Below are positions 6,655 through 13,429 of a stretch of DNA of 13,758 nt, piece by piece. Position numbers and translations under genes: made by a program. Numbering within the stretch: the stretch's first letter is position 1; each line of letters starts with the position of its first letter. A model generated the notes under the pieces. That model did not search any database, was not told where the DNA came from, and worked only from the letters and a program-made list of their open reading frames with translations. The DNA comes from Acidobacteriota bacterium (GTDB lineage Bacteria; Acidobacteriota; Vicinamibacteria; Vicinamibacterales; Vicinamibacteraceae), in the NCBI GenBank assembly GCA_023427865.1, contig JAEYZV010000353.1:1-13758 (forward strand). The letters are read 5' to 3'.

Positions 6655-8049
6655 GTGACGCGACCGCTCACGCGCGTGCTGCTGGTCGATCCCGAGCTGC
6701 CCGAGCACGATGCGCTCGTGACGGAGCTCGAGGACCACGGGTACGCCGTGCGCCTCGTGCGCGAGGGCGCGAGCGCGGAGGTCCAGATCCGCCTGTGGCG
6801 TCCGCACATCGTCCTGCTCGAACTGGTGCTCCCGGACGAGTCCGGGGTGGACTGGCTGCGCCGGTGTCGCAGCATGCTCGGCCGCGCGCCGGTGCTCGTG
6901 GTGACCCGCCACGCGACCGTACGGCTGACGGTGGACGTCCTTGGCGAGGGCGCTTTCACGCTGATGGAGAAGCCCGTCGCGGTCGGCGACCTGCTCGCGA
7001 ACATGCAGCTGGCCCTCGCACAGCGGGCGGCAGCCGCGGACGAGGGCACCCGGAGCGAGCTGGAGCCGGGCGTGGAGACGTTCGGCAAGCTCGCGTCGCG
7101 CGCGCAGGCGATGCGCGACGCCTTCCGGCTGGCGCGGGCGGCGGCGCCGACCGATGCCAACGTGCTGATCGTGGGCGAGAACGGCACCGGCAAGGAGCTG
7201 ATGGCGTCGGCGCTGCACGACCACAGCCTGCGGGCCACCGGCCCGTTCATCCGTCTCAACTGCGCCGCCATTCCCGGCGAGCTGCTCGAATCGGAGTTGT
7301 TCGGGCATCGGCGTGGCGCCTTCACCGGCGCGACTGCCGACAAGAAGGGCCTGCTCGAAGTGGCGCAGGGCGGCTCGGTGCTCTTCGACGAGATCGCGGA
7401 GATGCCGCTGTCGCTCCAGGTGAAGCTGCTGCGCGTGCTGCAGGAGCGCGAGTTCCGGCCAGTGGGCGGCACGACGAGCCTGCGCGCCGACGTGCGCGTG
7501 CTCTGCGCCACCAACCTCGATCCCGACGAAGCGGTGCGTCGCGGCCAGCTGCGCGAGGACCTGTTCTTCCGGCTGAACACGATCGTCCTGAGCCTGCCGC
7601 CGCTGCGCGAACGCGAGGGCGACATCACCCTGCTCGTCGTCCGCTTCATCGTGCAGTTCGCCGAGCGGCATCGCCGATCGGTGAGTGGTATCGAGCCGGC
7701 GGCGCTGCGCGCCCTCGAGCGGCATTCGTGGCCCGGGAACGTCCGCGAACTGGAGCACGTGATCGAGCGCGCCGTCATCCTGTGCGCGGGGTCGGACATC
7801 CGCCTCGAGGATCTCCCCGAGGCGGTACGTCACCCGAGCGCGACGCCCCGCATCACGTCGATGCCGATCGGGCAGTCGCTCGAGGAGATCGAGCGGCTCG
7901 CGATCGTGCAGACGCTCGAGCGGACGCGCGGGAACAAGCGTGCGGCCGCGGCCATGCTCGGCATCCACAGGCCGACGCTCTACAACAAGCTGCGCAAGTA
8001 CGGCCTGTGGCGCGCCGACCCCGTCACCGAGCTGGGCGACGAGGAGTAG
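6655..8049 (+). CDS. Sigma-54-dependent response regulator (NtrC type) with Glu at the phospho-acceptor site
   Basis: 464-residue enhancer-binding activator. A receiver domain (about 6-120) is followed by an AAA+ domain. Visible AAA+ motifs are Walker A GENGTGKE (174-181), the sigma-54-contacting GAFTGA loop (221-226), Walker B SVLFDEIAEM (241-250), arginine-finger region LREDLFFRL (299-307) and WPGNVREL (359-366). A Fis-type helix-turn-helix (about 420-450) closes the protein. All parts needed to remodel sigma-54 RNA polymerase are present. The receiver is unusual: where families normally read LLDxxLPDxxG, it reads LLELVLPDESG, so Glu56 replaces the phosphorylated Asp. Only one acidic residue pair survives near strand 1 (D12/E14), while T84 and K106 are kept. 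The start is GTG with GGAG six bases upstream. No sensor kinase lies in the window. It probably controls the flanking units, which carry sigma-54-like promoters. Confidence 0.95.
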   Translation: MTRPLTRVLLVDPELPEHDALVTELEDHGYAVRLVREGASAEVQIRLWRPHIVLLELVLPDESGVDWLRRCRSMLGRAPVLVVTRHATVRLTVDVLGEGAFTLMEKPVAVGDLLANMQLALAQRAAAADEGTRSELEPGVETFGKLASRAQAMRDAFRLARAAAPTDANVLIVGENGTGKELMASALHDHSLRATGPFIRLNCAAIPGELLESELFGHRRGAFTGATADKKGLLEVAQGGSVLFDEIAEMPLSLQVKLLRVLQEREFRPVGGTTSLRADVRVLCATNLDPDEAVRRGQLREDLFFRLNTIVLSLPPLREREGDITLLVVRFIVQFAERHRRSVSGIEPAALRALERHSWPGNVRELEHVIERAVILCAGSDIRLEDLPEAVRHPSATPRITSMPIGQSLEEIERLAIVQTLERTRGNKRAAAAMLGIHRPTLYNKLRKYGLWRADPVTELGDEE

Positions 8050-10135
8050 CCGTCCGCGCCCAGGCACGCAGGAGTTCGGCGACGCTCCAGGCCTGGGCGA
8101 CGCAACCCCGCGGCGCGTAGGGCGACTCGGCGTCGAAGATCTCGCTCACCGATCCGACGCAGCCCTCGTCGAGGTGCGGCAGCATGGGTTCGAGCACGCG
8201 GCGCGCGCCCGCGACGTCCTCCGGCCGCGCGGCCAGCCACGCGTCCACGAACGGGCCGATGAGCCAGCCCCACACCGTGCCCTGGTGGTACGCCGCGTCG
8301 CGGGTCCGCAGGTCGCCGAAGTACTGCCGCTTGTAGTCGGGATGCGCAGGCGACAGCGACCGCAGGCCGAACGGCGTGAGCAGGTGCCGCTGCACCGCGT
8401 CGAGCACGGCGTCCCAGTGTTCCCGATCGAGCACGGGGTGCCGCAACGACAGCGCGAACACCTGGTTCGGGCGACACGCCGCATCGTCGCCGTGCTCGCC
8501 GTCGACGACGTCGAACAGGTGGTTCGTGGCGGGATTCCAGAAGCGGCGATTGAACGAGGCCTGCAGCGTCGCCGCATACGACTCGAGATCCTGACGCGCC
8601 GCGGTGTCGCCCGCCGCGTCCACCCAGCCGGCCAGCAACCTGACGGCGTTGTACCAGAGTGCGTTGATCTCGACCGCCTTGCCCCGGCGCGGTGTCACCA
8701 CCCAGCCGTCCACCTTCGCGTCCATCCACGTGAGCTGGTACCCCTCGGCCCCTTGGCGCAGCAGCCCGTCGACGGGATCGACACCGATGCCGAAGCGCGT
8801 GCCGTCGCGATGTGCCGCCACGATGCGGCGCAGCAGGGGCAGCAGTTCCCGAAGCAGCAGGCGATCGCCGGTGTAGTGCTGGTACCTGTCGATGGCGTGG
8901 AAGAACCAGAGCGTGGCGTCGGCCGTGTGGTACAGGCCCTCGCTGCCGCCCTCGGGAAACATGTTCGGAATCAGACCGTCGCGCACGTGGTAGGCGAAGG
9001 TGCGGAGGATGTCACGCGCAGCGGTGTAGCGCCCGGTGCAGAGCGTGAGGCCTTCGAGCGAGATCATCGTGTCGCGGCCCCAGTCGGTGAACCAGTGATA
9101 GCCGGCGATCACCGAACGGGCGTGGCCGCCGCTCGCCTCCGCACGCACCTGGTCGTGCGTGCGAGAGATCGGCTCCATCAGGAACTGGTCGGCGGCGAGC
9201 ACGAGTTCGGCGCCGACGCCATCGCGCACCGCCTCCTGTGCCGTGGCGAGCAGGCGTGCCCGGCGCGTCCGCTCCATCGTCATGGCTTCGGCGGGATGGG
9301 TGGCGGCCATCGTTTCCCACGACTCCGCGGACGCCAGCACCGAGACCGGGGCATCTCGCGTCAGCTCGACCCGAAAGCGCCCGGGGCTCCAGAGCGGGCC
9401 GGCGTAGTCGTATCCACGTCGTTCCTCGACGAGGTACCGCACGTCCCGGATCGCCTGGTCGTCGAACATGAAGCCGCCGGTGTCGGCATGCAGCACGAGG
9501 CGGAGCGGGGGCAGCGCGCCGTCGGCGACCACCTCGATGCGCCGCTCCCGGGCGCTCACGGTGTAGCCGTCCACGGGAGAGTGGTCCACGGGGGCTTCGT
9601 GGGGCCTGAACCCGACGACCGGCCGAAGCGAGAGTCGCACGCGTGGGGGACCGTCGACGAGCGTGTACGTGACATGCACGGTGTTCTGCCCGTGCGGCAT
9701 GAGCAGGCGCTTCTCGATGACGGCGCCGTGCAGCACGTACCGCCACACGGGCAGTCCGGCCTCGAGCCGGAACTCCTCGAGATGGCGCCCGGCTGCCGCC
9801 TGCGCCAGTTGCCCTCGCGTCCCGTGCAGGGCGAGCCACTCACGGACGCCATCGCGGAACGAGACGCGCTCCTCGATGTGCGTCAGCAGCATCGTTCGGC
9901 CCAGAGGCGAGGGGAACGCGCCCACGAGCAGGCCGTGAAAGCGACGCGTGAGCGCGCCGATCACCGTGCCCGACGCATATCCGCCGAGACCGTTGGTCAG
10001 CAGCCACTCACGGCTTCCGTGCTCTTCGAGCGTGGGGGTCTCGCCGGCGACGAACGGAATGCGGCGCACGACCGCGTCAAGCTCGGAGAGGAATGCCGCA
10101 TTGGGCAGCGCTGCCGTCGGCAGTACGTCAGTCAT
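8024..10135 (-). CDS. Amylo-alpha-1,6-glucosidase / glycogen debranching enzyme (GH133 type)
   Basis: 703-residue cytoplasmic enzyme expected to hydrolyse alpha-1,6 branch points of glycogen or limit dextrins. The N-terminal domain has EWLLTNGLGGYASGTVIGAL (residues 43-62) and TRRFHGLLVGA (63-73), the hallmark of the GDE_N family. The C-terminal (alpha/alpha)6 domain shows DWGRDTMISLEGL (351-363), FPEGGSEGLYHTADATLWFF (393-412), TWMDAK (469-474), then YHQGTVWGW and GSVSEIFDAE near the end; D472 is a likely functional acid. The length matches bacterial members. The ATG at 10135 overlaps the TreZ-like gene's stop as ATGA. A strong AGGAGG ten bases upstream lies inside the codons for that protein's acidic tail, so the two are coupled. 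Its 3' end overlaps the convergent activator gene by 26 bases. It probably feeds linear maltodextrins to the trehalose branch. Confidence 0.93.
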   Translation of the reverse strand: MTDVLPTAALPNAAFLSELDAVVRRIPFVAGETPTLEEHGSREWLLTNGLGGYASGTVIGALTRRFHGLLVGAFPSPLGRTMLLTHIEERVSFRDGVREWLALHGTRGQLAQAAAGRHLEEFRLEAGLPVWRYVLHGAVIEKRLLMPHGQNTVHVTYTLVDGPPRVRLSLRPVVGFRPHEAPVDHSPVDGYTVSARERRIEVVADGALPPLRLVLHADTGGFMFDDQAIRDVRYLVEERRGYDYAGPLWSPGRFRVELTRDAPVSVLASAESWETMAATHPAEAMTMERTRRARLLATAQEAVRDGVGAELVLAADQFLMEPISRTHDQVRAEASGGHARSVIAGYHWFTDWGRDTMISLEGLTLCTGRYTAARDILRTFAYHVRDGLIPNMFPEGGSEGLYHTADATLWFFHAIDRYQHYTGDRLLLRELLPLLRRIVAAHRDGTRFGIGVDPVDGLLRQGAEGYQLTWMDAKVDGWVVTPRRGKAVEINALWYNAVRLLAGWVDAAGDTAARQDLESYAATLQASFNRRFWNPATNHLFDVVDGEHGDDAACRPNQVFALSLRHPVLDREHWDAVLDAVQRHLLTPFGLRSLSPAHPDYKRQYFGDLRTRDAAYHQGTVWGWLIGPFVDAWLAARPEDVAGARRVLEPMLPHLDEGCVGSVSEIFDAESPYAPRGCVAQAWSVAELLRAWARTATPRRPAR
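8057..8099 (+). terminator. Hairpin just after the activator gene (possible terminator or attenuator)
   Basis: CGCCCAGGC (8057-8065) and GCCTGGGCG (8091-8099) are perfect nine-base complementary arms, and GGAG (8071-8074)/CTCC (8085-8088) can extend the stem inside the loop. It starts eight bases after the activator's stop but lies within the coding end of the convergent debranching gene. No T-run follows on the plus strand, so it is not a canonical intrinsic terminator. Confidence 0.3.
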
Positions 10136-12051
10136 TCGTCAGAGTCCTCCTCGTTGTCGTCGGCCGCCAGGGTGGCGTCGACGGCGTCGAGCACGAGCAG
10201 CGCGTGAGCCGGGACGGGCCATCGGCCGCGCGACCAGGCCATCGAGCCCTGTCCGCCGTACCTCGGCGCCTCGCTGCACAGGCGCTGTCGCCAGGTCCGC
10301 TGCCAGGGCGGTGCGATCAGCGGCTCGGAGAGGGAGGCGATGTCGCGATCGGGACCGTCGTTGAGCACGATCAGCCAGTCGGCATCGTCGTCGCCGAAGT
10401 AGCGGAGAATCAGCAGCGAGTCGTCGGGGGCCGCGCCATCGCACACGTGCGCGCCGTCGCGGCGGGGCCGTTCACGCCGCAGCCGCAGGGCGTCGCCGAT
10501 GAGGCTCCGCCACGCGGACTGCTGCGCGTCCGAGCCGTCACGTCGCAACTGACACTGCCGCCACGCGCGCTCGTCGTGGGGGAGCGGTTGGCCCTCGAAC
10601 ACGTCGGGATCCTGCAGTCGGCGGAACTGCCCGAGGAACTCGCGTCGACCCTGCGCCACGGCGTCCCTGAGCGGAGCGACGTGGTCGGCGAAGTACACGA
10701 ACGGCGCGCGTGATCCGAACTCCTGACCCTGGAACAGCATCGGTCGTGAGGGCAGCAGGAGCAGCAACCCGGTCAGGGCGCGCAGGCTCGCCGGCCGCGC
10801 CAGATCGACGAGGCGCCGGCCGCGGTCGGTGTTGGCCACCTGATCGTGATTCTCGAGGAAGGCGACCAATGCCGCAGCGGGCAGGCGCAGGCCCGGCGTG
10901 CCTCGCGGCTGCTGCTGCCAGGCGTAGTGCTGGCCCTGGAACAGCGCGCCGAAGCGGATGGCGGCAAGCCATTCGCTCGCCGTACCGCGATAGTCCGACA
11001 GGTACGCTTCGTGCGTCCCGACCAGCGCCATACGCCAGCTGTGGTGCAGGTCCTCGTTGTAGATCGCGTCGAGGCCGTACCCGCCGCCCGACACGGGCCT
11101 CACGAGGCGCGCATCCTGCGGCTCGTTCTCGGCCGTGACGATGATCGTTCGGTTGCCCGCTGCCTCCCGCGCGGTGCGGGCGATCGCGGCGACGAGGTGT
11201 TCGGGTGACGCGTCGAAGATCTGCTGCGTGGCGTCGAGCCGGAACCCGTCGACGTGGAACTCGCGCACCCAGTAGGCGACATTGGTGAGCACCCACTCAC
11301 GCACGGGTCCCGACGACGGGCCATCGAAGTTCAGGGCGTCGCCCCACTCGTTGTCGTACGCATCGGTGAAGTAGTCGCGCGCGAACGACCGGAGGTAGTT
11401 GGCGTCGGGACCGACGTGGTTGTAGACGACATCGAGGATCACGGCGAGACCGAGACCGTGTGCCCGATCGACGAGCCTCCGGAAGTCGTCGGGACGCCCG
11501 TACAGGTGTGAGGGCGCAAAGAGCCCGACCCCGTCGTACCCCCAACCGAATCGGCCGGGGAACTCCGCCACGGGCATGACCTGGAGCACGGTGATCCCGA
11601 TGCGCGCGAGTTCCTCGAGATGATCGAGGGCGCCGGCGGCGTCGCCGCGCGCCGAGAACGTGCCGAGGTGCATCTCGTAGAGCACGACGTCGTCGGTGTC
11701 GACACCGCGCCAGTCGGCGTCCTGCCATGCGTAGCTGTCGGGGTCGATGACTTCCGAGAGTCCGTGCGGACCATCGGGCTGGAAGCGCGACGCAGGATCC
11801 GGGTACGGCTTCGGATCGTCGCCGAGCAGGAATCCATATCGGCTTCCGACGTGGCCCTCCACCTGACCGGAGAAGTAGCCGCTCTCCGACGTGAGCGGCG
11901 TGGACCGCCCGTCCATGACGACCGAAACCTTCGCGTGGTCGGGCGCCCACACGCGCAGTCGCACGGACCCGTCGGCCACGGGTTCGGCACCTATCGGGAA
12001 GCGCCTCATGCCGGGCGGAGGGGGAACGACGCGCGCTGCAGCACTGGACAT
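10132..12051 (-). CDS. treZ: TreZ-like malto-oligosyltrehalose trehalohydrolase (GH13)
   Basis: About 639-residue enzyme expected to cleave the alpha-1,4 bond beside the terminal trehalose of maltooligosyl-trehalose and release trehalose. Numbered from the chosen start, an N-terminal E-set/CBM48-like domain (RRFPIGAEPV to about 75) precedes the GH13 barrel. The barrel has region I DVVYNHVGP (207-215), region II GFRLDATQQI with nucleophile D273, acid/base E308 in TAENEPQ, and region IV FLENHDQ (398-404) with H402/D403. NEDLHHSWR (333-341) corresponds to the DDFHH segment typical of TreZ. The tail is highly acidic (DDNEEDSDE). ATG 12051 is used; ATG 12009 is the alternative and fits better with the overlapping sigma-54-like promoter (predicted start 12054). 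Neither has a good ribosome site. A TreY partner is not in the window, so another GH13 trimming role is possible. Confidence 0.85.
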   Translation of the reverse strand: MSSAAARVVPPPPGMRRFPIGAEPVADGSVRLRVWAPDHAKVSVVMDGRSTPLTSESGYFSGQVEGHVGSRYGFLLGDDPKPYPDPASRFQPDGPHGLSEVIDPDSYAWQDADWRGVDTDDVVLYEMHLGTFSARGDAAGALDHLEELARIGITVLQVMPVAEFPGRFGWGYDGVGLFAPSHLYGRPDDFRRLVDRAHGLGLAVILDVVYNHVGPDANYLRSFARDYFTDAYDNEWGDALNFDGPSSGPVREWVLTNVAYWVREFHVDGFRLDATQQIFDASPEHLVAAIARTAREAAGNRTIIVTAENEPQDARLVRPVSGGGYGLDAIYNEDLHHSWRMALVGTHEAYLSDYRGTASEWLAAIRFGALFQGQHYAWQQQPRGTPGLRLPAAALVAFLENHDQVANTDRGRRLVDLARPASLRALTGLLLLLPSRPMLFQGQEFGSRAPFVYFADHVAPLRDAVAQGRREFLGQFRRLQDPDVFEGQPLPHDERAWRQCQLRRDGSDAQQSAWRSLIGDALRLRRERPRRDGAHVCDGAAPDDSLLILRYFGDDDADWLIVLNDGPDRDIASLSEPLIAPPWQRTWRQRLCSEAPRYGGQGSMAWSRGRWPVPAHALLVLDAVDATLAADDNEEDSDE

Positions 12052-12064
12052 GGCGCCGCTCGAC

Positions 12065-12080
12065 CGCAAGCCGCGTGCCT
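12065..12080 (-). promoter_or_regulatory. Candidate sigma-54 promoter of the TreZ/debranching operon
   Basis: The minus strand reads AGGCACGCGGCTTGCG: GGCACG and TTGC are both perfect, spacing is GG-N10-GC, and 10 of 12 consensus positions match. The predicted transcript start is near 12054. That leaves only three bases before ATG 12051 but about 45 before ATG 12009, so this site bears directly on the start of the TreZ-like gene. Confidence 0.58.
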
Positions 12081-12100
12081 CGTCATCGTTGGTGGGCGAC

Positions 12101-12115
12101 CGCAGAAACTCTGCG
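12101..12115. promoter_or_regulatory. Perfect palindrome CGCAGA-N3-TCTGCG
   Basis: Six-base perfect arms in the gap between the divergent TreZ-like and glycosidase genes. It is about 54 bases upstream of the predicted TreZ transcript start and about 195 upstream of the glycosidase transcript start. It could be a regulator-binding site; short palindromes also arise by chance in GC-rich DNA. Confidence 0.3.
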
Positions 12116-12182
12116 TCTGGCGTCGCCACCTCTGGCGTGGCCTGTAGGTAGGAAGGCCACGTGGCGCATTCGTAAACACGGC

Positions 12183-12197
12183 CGTACGCGAAGTACG
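12183..12197. promoter_or_regulatory. Palindrome CGTAC-N5-GTACG, possible shared activator site
   Basis: Perfect five-base arms with a five-base spacer, the same 5-N5-5 geometry as the core of the palindrome at 5690-5704. Its centre is about 113 bases upstream of the predicted glycosidase transcript start and about 136 upstream of the TreZ-like start, so one site could act on both divergent sigma-54-like promoters. The half-site sequence differs from that at 5690-5704. Confidence 0.3.
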
Positions 12198-12276
12198 CAG
12201 GTCGCGGGGCAGGCCGATCCGTGGGCGGGGGCCGCGCACGTGCCCGTGACGTGCGGACCTGGAAACGCTGAGATGG

Positions 12277-12292
12277 TGGCGCTTCGTTTGCA
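12277..12292 (+). promoter_or_regulatory. Candidate sigma-54 promoter of the permuted glycosidase gene
   Basis: TGGCGCTTCGTTTGCA has perfect TGGC and TTGCA elements and GG-N10-GC spacing, matching 10 of 12 consensus positions. The predicted transcript starts near 12303, giving a leader of about 42 bases that contains AGGAGG and reaches ATG 12345. This argues against the longer ORF starts at 12075 or 12273, which lie upstream of this transcript start. Confidence 0.6.
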
Positions 12293-12328
12293 CGCCGGGT
12301 CTGCACCCCGTGTCGGGGCTGAAGCCGC

Positions 12329-12334
12329 AGGAGG
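12329..12334 (+). promoter_or_regulatory. Shine-Dalgarno site that fixes the glycosidase start
   Basis: A perfect AGGAGG lies ten bases before ATG 12345 and inside the predicted sigma-54 leader. It decides the start of the downstream gene against longer in-frame alternatives. Confidence 0.6.
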
Positions 12335-12344
12335 CCACATCCGG

Positions 12345-13232
12345 ATGATCGAAGCCGTCATGTTCTGGAACGAGCCGAACAACCTGTCGCATTGGGACTT
12401 CCAGGCCGATCCCGGCTGGGTCCGGTTTTCGGAGATGGTGCGGCTGGCGTCGGCTTCGGTGGCGGCCGAACGAGCCGGTCTGACTCGGGTCCTCGGCGGC
12501 ATGTCGCCGATCGACGCCGAGTTCGTCAAGACGCTGGCGCAACAGGGGGTGCTCGACGCGGTCGACGTGGTCGCCGTCCACGGGTTTCCGCTCGACTGGA
12601 ACCATTGGCCGATCGACGCCTGGCCGGAGCGGATCGAGGAAATCCGTGCGGTCACCGACAAGCCGGTGTGGGTGTCGGAGGTCGGCGCATCGAGTTTCGG
12701 CGCCGATGAAGTCCAGGCGTTCGGCTTGCAGCGCAGCGTTGCATTGCTCGCCGGGCGGGTGCCCCGCGTGCATTGGTACAGCCTGTTCGACCTGCCACGG
12801 GCCTGGCCTGCCACGACCCGCCACCGCGAGGCCGAGGGCTCGTCCTACTACCGTCATTTCCACATGGGCCTGCTGCGCGAGGACGGCACGCCGAAGCTGG
12901 CGGCGCGGCACTTCGCCGACGTCGCGCCGACGTTCGGACTCTGCCAGTGGTTCCACTTCGAGGACCATCGCCTCGACATGGCCGTGCGGTTGATGCGTGA
13001 GTGGGGCGTGACGCATGTGCGCACGGGGCTCAGCTGGGCCGACAGCCTCCGGCCCAACGCCATGGCCTGGTTCGACAGGCAGATGCAGGCGCTCGAACCG
13101 TTCGAGGTGACGGTGACGTTCTGCTTCACACCGGAGTGCGAGGGATTGCAGCCGCACCACACGAGCCCACCCCGGGAGCCCTCGGCATTCGCGGATTTCT
13201 GCGCCTCGATGGTACGGCGCTATGCGAGCTGA
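12345..13232 (+). CDS. Clan GH-A glycosidase-like protein with apparently circularly permuted barrel
   Basis: 295-residue protein resembling bacterial proteins named beta-xylosidase or GH39-like. It opens directly with the strand-4 motif FWNEPNNLSHWDF (7-19), where E10 would be the acid/base. It then runs through VVAVHGFP (75-82), the strand-7 motif WVSEVG with candidate nucleophile E112, and a strand-8 segment HWYSLFDL (143-150), ending this half with GLLREDGTPKLA. After a linker comes FEDHRLDMAVRLMREWGVTHVRTGLSW (205-231), FEVTVTFCFTPE (253-264) and FADFCASMVRRYA (282-294). That part looks like strands 1-3, which normally precede the NEP strand. No signal peptide is seen. The start is set by AGGAGG and by a sigma-54-like promoter immediately upstream. 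The product may hydrolyse or transfer beta-linked sugars on the surface glycan; the substrate is unknown. Confidence 0.82.
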   Translation: MIEAVMFWNEPNNLSHWDFQADPGWVRFSEMVRLASASVAAERAGLTRVLGGMSPIDAEFVKTLAQQGVLDAVDVVAVHGFPLDWNHWPIDAWPERIEEIRAVTDKPVWVSEVGASSFGADEVQAFGLQRSVALLAGRVPRVHWYSLFDLPRAWPATTRHREAEGSSYYRHFHMGLLREDGTPKLAARHFADVAPTFGLCQWFHFEDHRLDMAVRLMREWGVTHVRTGLSWADSLRPNAMAWFDRQMQALEPFEVTVTFCFTPECEGLQPHHTSPPREPSAFADFCASMVRRYAS

Positions 13233-13248
13233 AGGCTCCCGGGAACCG

Positions 13249-13404
13249 TCAGAGTGCCGTGCGGCGCGTCCCCGTGAACAGGTTCACCACCACGAGAATC
13301 AACGCGAGCACGAGCAGCGCGTGAATGAGGCCGCCCATCGTGTAGGCACTCACGGTGCCGAGCAGCCACAGCACGAAAAGAATCAACGCGATCGTCCAAA
13401 GCAT
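13249..13404 (-). CDS. Lmo0937-type small membrane protein
   Basis: 51-residue membrane protein. MLWTIALILFVLWLLG (1-16) and ALLVLALILVVVNLF (29-43) are two hydrophobic helices, joined by the conserved-looking TVSAYTMGGLIH loop (17-28). A short basic tail, TGTRRTAL, suggests a cytoplasmic C-terminus. This matches the Lmo0937 (DUF5670) family, small proteins often seen in stress-related settings, with no known biochemical role. ATG 13404 is chosen because AGGAGG lies six bases before it and the helix starts at once; the open frame continues to 13719 but that part is noncoding in character. A sigma-54-like element ends 25 bases upstream of the ATG. Its stop lies 16 bases from that of the convergent glycosidase gene. 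Confidence 0.88.
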   Translation of the reverse strand: MLWTIALILFVLWLLGTVSAYTMGGLIHALLVLALILVVVNLFTGTRRTAL

Positions 13405-13429
13405 GGTTACCCTCCTGCCAGCCTTATGG

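Noticed and set aside
7940..10207. A 755-codon plus-strand open frame opposite the debranching gene, and similar long antisense frames elsewhere (for example 12-1100, 3636-5090, 6523-8067 and 12006-13160)
   Set aside because: They are low-complexity, Arg/Ala/Pro/His/Asp-rich translations lying opposite or out of frame with genes that show clear domain motifs; long shadow frames are expected at this GC content.
12116..12138. Direct repeat TCTGGCGT at 12116 and 12131
   Set aside because: Two eight-base copies only; too short to separate from chance or to call a repeat array.
12075..12344. A longer N-terminus for the permuted glycosidase (starts at 12075 or 12273)
   Set aside because: It would translate across both divergent promoters, has no fold-like sequence, and ignores the perfect AGGAGG before ATG 12345.
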